Positions 58,131 to 64,000 of a stretch of DNA of 64,000 nucleotides are shown one piece after another. How positions within the stretch are numbered: position 1 is the stretch's first letter; the number at the start of each line of letters is the position of its first letter. The position numbers and the translations under genes were made by a program. Source of the DNA: Rhodococcus sp. HM1 (lineage in GTDB: Bacteria; Actinomycetota; Actinomycetes; Mycobacteriales; Mycobacteriaceae); contig NZ_JALPTB010000008.1 in the NCBI RefSeq assembly GCF_023218075.1, positions 62,001-126,000 of the forward strand, in the 5' to 3' direction. The notes below the pieces were generated by a model. That model saw only the letters and a program-made list of their open reading frames with translations. It did not search any database and was not told where the DNA came from.

Positions 58131-60318
58131 CGGCGGTGCCCGCGGTGGTCGTCGCGGCCACGTTCACCATCGTCGCGTTGACTGCGGCGTTGCCGGTGAA
58201 GGTGTCGGTGACCGCCGGATCGTGCAGCAGGTTGACGTTGGCGCCGGGGTGGGCGGCGGCCGTGGACCAGCCGACACCCTTCTCGTCGTGACCCCAGCCG
58301 TGCGGAATCGCGACGGTACCGGCCCGGATCTCGTCGCTGACCTCGACGGGCACCACAATGCTGCCGATCCGGGAGCGCACGGTCACCGGCTGGCCGTGGA
58401 CGAGCGACCGGGACGCGGCGTCGTCGGGATGCATCAGGACCGTGCACCGGTCGCGGCCCTTGACCATCGTCGGAATGTTGTGCAGCCACGAGTTGTTCGA
58501 CCGCAGGTGGCGGCGTCCGATCAGGCGTAGGTCGAATTCCGTTTCCTGCGAAGGTTTCTCGGTCTCGGTGAGCAGGCGGCGTGTCTCGTCGACGAACTCC
58601 GGCGGCGCCACGTGCACGCGGCGGTCCCGGGTGGCCAGCAGCGACCGCAGCCGCGGTTGCAGCGGCCCGAGGTCGACTCCTCCGGGGGAACGCCGGATCT
58701 TCCCGAGTGTCAACCCCCGACGCCCGCGGCGCAGCACACCGTGCGGGCCGGTCAGGACACCGAGCGCACCGAGCCGCAGTGGGCTGACTCGATCGAGCAG
58801 GGCGCGGAGAGGACGAGTCAGCCGCGACCGCAACGGAAGCGGAAGCACCTCGAGGACCAGGCGCGACAGGATCTGCCAGTCCTCGAGCGCGTCCGCCGCC
58901 GGCTCGAACACCCGAGCGTTGAACCGTGCGTTGTTGCGGACGGAGAAGACCGGGAACAGGAAGTCGAATTCCTCGCGTTCGAGGTGGGACACCGGCGGAA
59001 GGATCAGGTCGGCGTGCCGGGACGTCTCGGTGAGGTACATGTCGACCGCGACGAAGAAGTCGAGACCCTCGAGGGCCTCGTCGAGACGGCCTCCCTGCGG
59101 GGTGGACAGCACCGGGTTTCCGGCGTAGGTGACCAGCGCGCGGACGGGGCCGCCGGAACCCGCTACGTCACCGAGCATCTCGTCGGCCAGACCCACCACC
59201 GGCAGTTCGGTCCGGAACGACTTGTGCTCGCCGGTGCGGCTGTTCCACAGGCCGTAGCCCGAACCGAAGAGCCGCACGAGACGGGCCGCGTCGATCGGTG
59301 GCGTCGCGAACATCTGGCCGCCCGGCCGGTCGAGATTTCCGGTCACGGCGTTGAGCGTGTTCACCAGCCAGTGGGTGAGGGTGCCGGTGACCTGATGGCA
59401 GACACCGATGCGGGCGTACGCGATCGCGGACCGGGCCGCGGCGTGGTCGCGGGCCAGGCGCCGGATGGTGTCCGCGTCCACCCCGGCGCGGGGCGCCATC
59501 GCCTCGGGCGTGCAGGGTGCGACCAGCTCGGCGAGGTCCTCGATGCCGGTCAGCGGCACGGTGCCCGGTGCCGGGCCGGTGCCGTCGGCGAGGATCGTGT
59601 GCAGCATGCCGAGCAGCAGGTACGGATCGCCGCCCGGACGCACCGCGACGTGCTCGTCCGCCAGCCGCGCCGTCTCGGTGCGCCGCGGGTCGACGACGAC
59701 CACGGATCCACCGCGGCGCCGGATCGCGGCGATGCGGCCGCGGGCGTCGGGCATCGTGGTGATCGAGCCGTTGGACACCGCGGGATTGGCGCCGAGGATC
59801 AGCAGTCGGTCGGTGCGGTCGATGTCGGCGATCGGCATCAGCACGTTCGAGCCGAACATCTTCCACGCCGCGAACTCCTGCGGGAACTGATCGATCGAGG
59901 ACGCCGAGTAGAACTTGCGGGTGAGGAGGGCGACACGCAGCGCGATGCCGTAGACGACCGACGAGCTGTGTGCGGCCGGGTTGCCCAGGTACATCGCGAT
60001 CGCGTCGCGACCGTGCCGTCGCCGGACGGCGCGCAACCGTTCGCCGGCCAGCGCGAACGCCTCGTCCCAGCCGATCTCCTCGAAGCCGTCGCCGACGCGT
60101 CGCATCGGGCGACGGAGCCGGTCCGGGTCGTGGTGCAGATCCGCGAGCGCGGTGGCCTTCGGGCAGATGTAGCCGTGCGAGAGCACGTCATCGGGATCGC
60201 CCTCGATGCGGGTGACCCTGTCGTGGTCGACGGTGACGCGTATTCCGCAGTGCGCCTCACACAGGGTGCACTGACGAGCGACGGTACGTGTGGACACAGC
60301 GGCCCCCTCCGCGGTCAT
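58114..60318 (-). CDS. Molybdopterin-dependent oxidoreductase
   Basis: 734 residues of the DMSO-reductase superfamily. An N-terminal 4Fe-4S site has Cys17, Cys20, Cys24 and Cys52. Segments ILGANPAVSNGSI, VVVDPRRTETARLADEHV and the C-terminal molydopterin dinucleotide-binding domain (HNIPTMVKGRDRC, AIPHGWGHDEKGV) are clear. The molybdenum ligand region reads YSASSIDQF, so a Ser rather than Cys or Sec is likely. No partner subunit or Tat signal is present, so it is cytoplasmic. The substrate is unknown. The ATG is at 60318. Confidence 0.88.
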   Translation of the reverse strand: MTAEGAAVSTRTVARQCTLCEAHCGIRVTVDHDRVTRIEGDPDDVLSHGYICPKATALADLHHDPDRLRRPMRRVGDGFEEIGWDEAFALAGERLRAVRRRHGRDAIAMYLGNPAAHSSSVVYGIALRVALLTRKFYSASSIDQFPQEFAAWKMFGSNVLMPIADIDRTDRLLILGANPAVSNGSITTMPDARGRIAAIRRRGGSVVVVDPRRTETARLADEHVAVRPGGDPYLLLGMLHTILADGTGPAPGTVPLTGIEDLAELVAPCTPEAMAPRAGVDADTIRRLARDHAAARSAIAYARIGVCHQVTGTLTHWLVNTLNAVTGNLDRPGGQMFATPPIDAARLVRLFGSGYGLWNSRTGEHKSFRTELPVVGLADEMLGDVAGSGGPVRALVTYAGNPVLSTPQGGRLDEALEGLDFFVAVDMYLTETSRHADLILPPVSHLEREEFDFLFPVFSVRNNARFNARVFEPAADALEDWQILSRLVLEVLPLPLRSRLTRPLRALLDRVSPLRLGALGVLTGPHGVLRRGRRGLTLGKIRRSPGGVDLGPLQPRLRSLLATRDRRVHVAPPEFVDETRRLLTETEKPSQETEFDLRLIGRRHLRSNNSWLHNIPTMVKGRDRCTVLMHPDDAASRSLVHGQPVTVRSRIGSIVVPVEVSDEIRAGTVAIPHGWGHDEKGVGWSTAAAHPGANVNLLHDPAVTDTFTGNAAVNATMVNVAATTTAGTAVRPSD

Positions 60319-60369
60319 GTGTGAAACCTAGCACTCCCGCGAGGCGCTCGTAACGAAGGTTCGACAGTA

Positions 60370-60383
60370 CGGACGATCGTCCG
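60370..60383. promoter_or_regulatory. 14-bp palindrome in the treY-oxidoreductase gap
   Basis: CGGACGATCGTCCG is a perfect palindrome, 52 bp before the oxidoreductase start on the minus strand. It may be an operator for the molybdopterin gene. The rest of the 104-bp gap has nothing recognisable. Confidence 0.35.
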
Positions 60384-60422
60384 CGAGAGGACACCTTCGG
60401 TCCGTCCCGTCGCGGGCGATGT

Positions 60423-62777
60423 TCACCCGTCGTCGCGGGCGATGGCCGCGACTGGCAGCGTGCCGAGGATCTCGCTCAGGGGTACCGAGCCGGTGAAGGC
60501 CCGGCCGGTGAGCCGATCCGTCCAGCTTCCCGACGGAAGATCGAGAACCGTTTCCTCCCAGTCGATGTCGCTGAGTGCCACGGTGTGGAGCGTGGCCACC
60601 GCGACGACGTCGAGGTCGTCGGCGGCCGGTCCACGTCCGAATGCCAGGACATGGCCGGCGGCGGGACCCGCCGCGACCAGCGGCACGTACGCGCCGCCGA
60701 CGAAACTCGACGGCCGCGCCCGGCGCAGGTGCAGCGCCTCGCGTACGACCCGGAACTTCGGAGGCGCCGCCTCGGGGTGGGCGAGCAGCCGGCGGCGGGT
60801 GTCGAAGTCCACCGGGCGCCGGTTGTCGGGATCGACGAGCGAGTCGTCCCACAGTTCGGTGCCCTGGTACACGTCGGGAATCCCCGGTCCGAGCAGTTGC
60901 AGCAACTTCTGGCCGAGCGACACCGCCGCGACGTGCCGGGAGACCGAGCCGACGAACGAGGTCATCGCGTCGTGTACCGGACCGTCGATCACGGCGTCGA
61001 TCCAGCCCGCGACCGCAGCCTCGAACCCGTCGTCGACCTGCGTCCACGTCGTTCGTGTCCCGTTTTCCCGCAGTGCCTTTCGCGCGTACTCGTGGACCCG
61101 TCCGCGTAACTCGGTGGTGACCACTCCGTCCTCGGGCCACACTCCGAACAGGGTCTGCCACAGAAAGGATCCGAAGGCGGGGTCGGGACTCGGTGCGAGA
61201 CCGTCCCACTCGGCCAGGTGAGCGGCCCACTGCGTTGCGACCTGGGAGAGTACCGAGATGCGGGCGCGGACGTCCTCGCTGCGTTTGGTGTCGTGTGTCG
61301 ACAGGGCGGTCATCGCCTGCGGCCACCGCCGTGCCCGCTCCTGCCACGCCAGATGGAACTGCGAGACCGGCATTGCGAACCGTCCCGGCTGCCCACCGAC
61401 CTCCTGTAACGAGATCAGCCGGGAGGCACGGTAGAACAGCCGGTCCTCCACCGCCTTCGCGGTCGCGGCGCCGCACACCTGGCCGAACCGGGCCGCCGCT
61501 TCCCCTCCCGTGGACAACGCCCGGACGAGCAGTTGCAGCGCTGCCTCGAGTTCGGGGCGAGCACCCGCGACCTCGCCGACGATCCGCGGCAGCATGCCGG
61601 CGAGCGGCGCATAGTCCGCCCGATACACCGGCAGCGCCGCCGCGACCGCGACCACCGCCTCGCGCAGCGCATTCGAGTCGACACCGGCCGTGCCCGCGTC
61701 GCGCCGCACCGCACGCACGAGCCGGCGAACCTCCGGTCCCAGTCCCTCGGTCAGGACGGCGCGTTTCGACTGCACCTCCTGCTCGTGGAACCATGCCGCG
61801 TCCTCGGCCGTGCCGGTACACCTGCGGGAGAGTTCGGTCAGAGCCGATTCGCCTCGCGGATCGACGAATACGGCTGCGAGCTCGTTCAATGCGTCGTACC
61901 CGGTGGTGCCGTCCACCGGCAGCGTCGGATCGAGCGGTTCGTCGGCGCCGAGGATCTTCTCGATCACCAGCCAGCGGTCCGGCCCGAGCAGCGTCCGCAA
62001 CCGGACGAGATATCCGGTCGGGTCCGCGAGACCGTCCGGGTGGTCGACCCGGATTCCGTCGACCAGTCCGTCCGCCACCCACTCGGCGACCTGTACGTGC
62101 GCATCGTCGAACACGGCGGGATCCTCGACGCGCACCGCCGCGAGATCGTCGATCGTGAAGAACCGCCGATAGCCGACGAGTCCCGAGTCCCACGGCACCA
62201 ACCGGTACGCCTGCCGCTCGTGTACTTCGGCGGCGGTTCCGGTGTCGGTGCCGGGTGCGACGGGAAACCGCTTGTCGTAGTAGGCGAGCATGGGTTCCGG
62301 CCCGGTGCGATCCACCGTCAGGTCGTCGGGGCCGTCGCCGGAGCCGAGTGCGGGCAGCGCGATCTTCCCGTCGGCACCATCGGATTCCCGATCGACGTCG
62401 AAGTGCCGGGCGTACCGGGACTGCTGCCCGTGCTGCAGCAGATCCCACCACCAGTGGTTCTGGCGGGCGTCGGCGACGCCGACGTGGTTGGGCACGATGT
62501 CGATCACCAGGCCGATGCCGCGGGAGCGCGCGCGAGCGGCGAGTGCTTCGAGCCCGGCGCGGCCGCCGAGTGCATCGGAGACCGTGGCCGGGTCGGTGAC
62601 GTCGTAGCCGTGGGTCGATCCGACCGTCGCCGTGAGCACGGGGGACAGATAGAGGTGGCTGATCCCGAGTTCGGCGAGGTAGTCGACGAGCGCTGCGGCG
62701 TCGTCGAATCGCAGCTCGTCGCCCCGCAGTTGCAGGCGGTAGGTTGCCTGGACCGCGGGCACCTCGGATGGCTCCAT
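60423..62777 (-). CDS. treY: TreY, maltooligosyl trehalose synthase
   Basis: GH13 enzyme that turns the reducing end of maltooligosaccharides into an alpha,alpha-1,1 linkage. The N-terminus ATYRLQLR, YLSPVLTATVGSTHGYDV and GLVIDIVPNHVG are typical; catalytic regions appear as VDGIRVDHPDGL and VIEKILGADE, with STHDTKRSEDVRARI and the C-terminal PGIPDVYQGTELWD motif. 784 residues. The ATG is at 62777. It acts with TreZ, whose gene is about 11 kb away on the same strand. Confidence 0.95.
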   Translation of the reverse strand: MEPSEVPAVQATYRLQLRGDELRFDDAAALVDYLAELGISHLYLSPVLTATVGSTHGYDVTDPATVSDALGGRAGLEALAARARSRGIGLVIDIVPNHVGVADARQNHWWWDLLQHGQQSRYARHFDVDRESDGADGKIALPALGSGDGPDDLTVDRTGPEPMLAYYDKRFPVAPGTDTGTAAEVHERQAYRLVPWDSGLVGYRRFFTIDDLAAVRVEDPAVFDDAHVQVAEWVADGLVDGIRVDHPDGLADPTGYLVRLRTLLGPDRWLVIEKILGADEPLDPTLPVDGTTGYDALNELAAVFVDPRGESALTELSRRCTGTAEDAAWFHEQEVQSKRAVLTEGLGPEVRRLVRAVRRDAGTAGVDSNALREAVVAVAAALPVYRADYAPLAGMLPRIVGEVAGARPELEAALQLLVRALSTGGEAAARFGQVCGAATAKAVEDRLFYRASRLISLQEVGGQPGRFAMPVSQFHLAWQERARRWPQAMTALSTHDTKRSEDVRARISVLSQVATQWAAHLAEWDGLAPSPDPAFGSFLWQTLFGVWPEDGVVTTELRGRVHEYARKALRENGTRTTWTQVDDGFEAAVAGWIDAVIDGPVHDAMTSFVGSVSRHVAAVSLGQKLLQLLGPGIPDVYQGTELWDDSLVDPDNRRPVDFDTRRRLLAHPEAAPPKFRVVREALHLRRARPSSFVGGAYVPLVAAGPAAGHVLAFGRGPAADDLDVVAVATLHTVALSDIDWEETVLDLPSGSWTDRLTGRAFTGSVPLSEILGTLPVAAIARDDG

Positions 62778-62855
62778 GTGCAGTCACCTTAGACGGAATT
62801 CCGGCGGTCGACTCGTTCAGCGCTTTCTGTCGGACCCCGTCGCTACGATTCGAAC

Positions 62856-64000
62856 ATGCTTTCGATGGGGGTGCGTGGGGACGAGGTCGGGGCGCGGCTT
62901 GCTGCCCTCGACGCCGCTGTCGACGGCCTGCTCGGCGACGACCTGACCGGCCTGTCGAACGACGACATCGTCGAGGTCCTGCAACGCCTGGAAACCACCC
63001 TGCGCAAGGCCTCGGCGGTCGGGCATCGCCTGATCGTCGAAACCACCGAACGCATGATTCCCGGGCATCTCGGGTGCCGGTCGGTCAACGACTTCCTGGT
63101 CGGCACGCTGCGGATCTCCGGCGCCGACGCGGCCCGGCGGGTCAAGGGCGCGAAGAAGGTCGGGACCTGGCATTCCCTCGACGGCGAGGACATGGAACCG
63201 GAACTGCCCGCCACCGCCGCGGCACAGCGGGCTGGGGCGATCGGACCGGATCATGTCGCCGCGGTCGCGAAGGTGATGCGGAAGGTGCCGCACGGGGTCG
63301 GGTTCGACGAGATCACCGTCGCCGAGCAGATCCTGGCGGACGCGGCCTGCTCGGTCACGCCCGACGATCTCGTGAAACTCGGCGCGCATCTGCTCGCGTA
63401 CCTGAATCCGGACGGGGACGTGCCGGACGAGAAGGAACGCAAGCGTCGGCGTGGTCTGCGGATCGGCAAGCAGGGCGTCGATCTCATGACCCCGATCTCC
63501 GGGCTCATCGATCCCGAGACCCGGGCGCTGCTCGAACCGGTCCTGGCGAAACTCGCCCGCCCCGGCATGAACAATCCGGACGACCCCGAATCACCTTCCG
63601 GTGATGTCGAATCCGAGACCCTCGACCGCGACGCGCTCGCCAAGGCCGCGGCCCGCGACACCCGCACCGCGGTGCAGCGCAACCACGACGGACTGAAAGT
63701 CGCCCTGTGGCAGTTGTTGTCGTCGGGTGTGCTGGGCAGCCACCGGGGATTGCCGGTGACCGCGATCCTGACCATGACCGTCAGGCAACTCGAAGACGCG
63801 ACCGGCATCGTGACCACCGCCTCCGGCGGGCTGGTGCCGATCCGCGACGCGCTGCGCATGGCCGAGACCGCGCATCCGGTGCTGGCGATTTTCGATCACC
63901 ACGGCCGGCCGCTGCATCTCGGCCGCGCCAAGCGCCTGGCGTCGGCCGATCAGCGCCTCGCATTGATCGCCGCGTCCGGTGGCTGCACCCGGCCCGGCTG
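62856..64000 (+). CDS. DUF222/13E12-type HNH protein (3' end outside window)
   Basis: Open to the right edge, 381 codons visible. The N-terminal helical DUF222 region (VEVLQRLETTLRKASAVGHR) and GLPVTAILTMTVRQLEDATG match the 13E12 repeat family common in Mycobacterium and Rhodococcus; the HNH nuclease domain would follow SGGCTRPG, where the visible sequence ends at the start of a typical HNH motif. The ATG at 62856 lies close to TACGAT (62843-62848), so the message may be leaderless; ATG 62865 is an alternative. Such genes are multi-copy and thought mobile, but no ends are visible. Confidence 0.85.
   Translation, partial: MLSMGVRGDEVGARLAALDAAVDGLLGDDLTGLSNDDIVEVLQRLETTLRKASAVGHRLIVETTERMIPGHLGCRSVNDFLVGTLRISGADAARRVKGAKKVGTWHSLDGEDMEPELPATAAAQRAGAIGPDHVAAVAKVMRKVPHGVGFDEITVAEQILADAACSVTPDDLVKLGAHLLAYLNPDGDVPDEKERKRRRGLRIGKQGVDLMTPISGLIDPETRALLEPVLAKLARPGMNNPDDPESPSGDVESETLDRDALAKAAARDTRTAVQRNHDGLKVALWQLLSSGVLGSHRGLPVTAILTMTVRQLEDATGIVTTASGGLVPIRDALRMAETAHPVLAIFDHHGRPLHLGRAKRLASADQRLALIAASGGCTRPG

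Noticed and set aside
60328-62787. An 819-codon minus-strand frame overlapping treY
   Set aside because: It runs in a different frame from the certain treY gene and is Arg/Gly-rich without domains.
1-64000. tRNA, rRNA, CRISPR arrays, insertion sequences and replication origin
   Set aside because: I scanned the intergenic regions and found no cloverleaf, spaced repeat array, terminal inverted repeats with a transposase, or DnaA-box cluster.

Overview
The window reads as chromosome from a high-GC, mycolic-acid-type actinomycete, most likely Rhodococcus or a close relative in Nocardiaceae. The reasons are: a dcw cluster without ftsA that ends in sepF, yggT and wag31/DivIVA; many GTG starts and 4-base stop/start overlaps; a MurE with the DNPR signature for meso-diaminopimelate; an actinobacterial translational T-box before ileS; TreY/TreZ trehalose synthesis; and a DUF222/13E12 HNH protein. 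Gene order follows two Mycobacterium tuberculosis blocks, Rv2163c-Rv2144c (division and wall) and Rv1536-Rv1563c (ileS to treY), which are joined head to tail here. Family and synteny statements come from recall; no database search was run.

Region 1 (1-17.97 kb) is the division and cell-wall cluster, all on the + strand: ftsI (5' end outside the window), murE, murF, mraY, murD, ftsW, murG, murC, ftsQ, ftsZ, pgeF, a YggS-type PLP protein, sepF, yggT, wag31 and a small membrane protein. From murE to ftsQ most junctions overlap by 4 bases. ftsZ and wag31 each follow a longer intergenic region with inverted repeats, which suggests their own promoters. A strong intrinsic terminator follows sepF.

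Region 2 (18.0-30.1 kb) holds a T-box leader with 25-bp tandem repeats at its 5' end, ileS, dinB (dinX type), an MTB12-like lipoprotein, a divergent lipoprotein, lspA, an RluD-type pseudouridine synthase, two small unknown proteins, an unknown 558-residue protein and a RarD-type permease.

Region 3 (30.07-34.06 kb, minus strand) is the accessory part. A WXG100-like gene is coupled to a large helical gene carrying two opposite frameshifts, then to a lipoprotein gene, and ends in a decayed second copy of that lipoprotein. It resembles a type VII secretion substrate cassette without secretion machinery and is the best candidate for an undescribed system.

Region 4 (34.3-64 kb) has dnaE1, a flavoprotein, an FMN/Fe-S glutamate-synthase-like protein, a Ddn-like deazaflavin protein, an M23-like lipoprotein, ilvA, a TetR/MFS efflux pair with two operator boxes, treZ, another TetR gene, a YchJ-like protein, an FHA-LuxR protein, a hydrolase, a LOG-like protein, two ABC-2 export systems flanking a chorismate mutase and a TetR gene, a molybdopterin oxidoreductase, treY and a DUF222 gene cut by the window end. 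treZ and treY, normally adjacent, are about 11 kb apart. No tRNA, rRNA, CRISPR array, insertion sequence or replication origin was seen.
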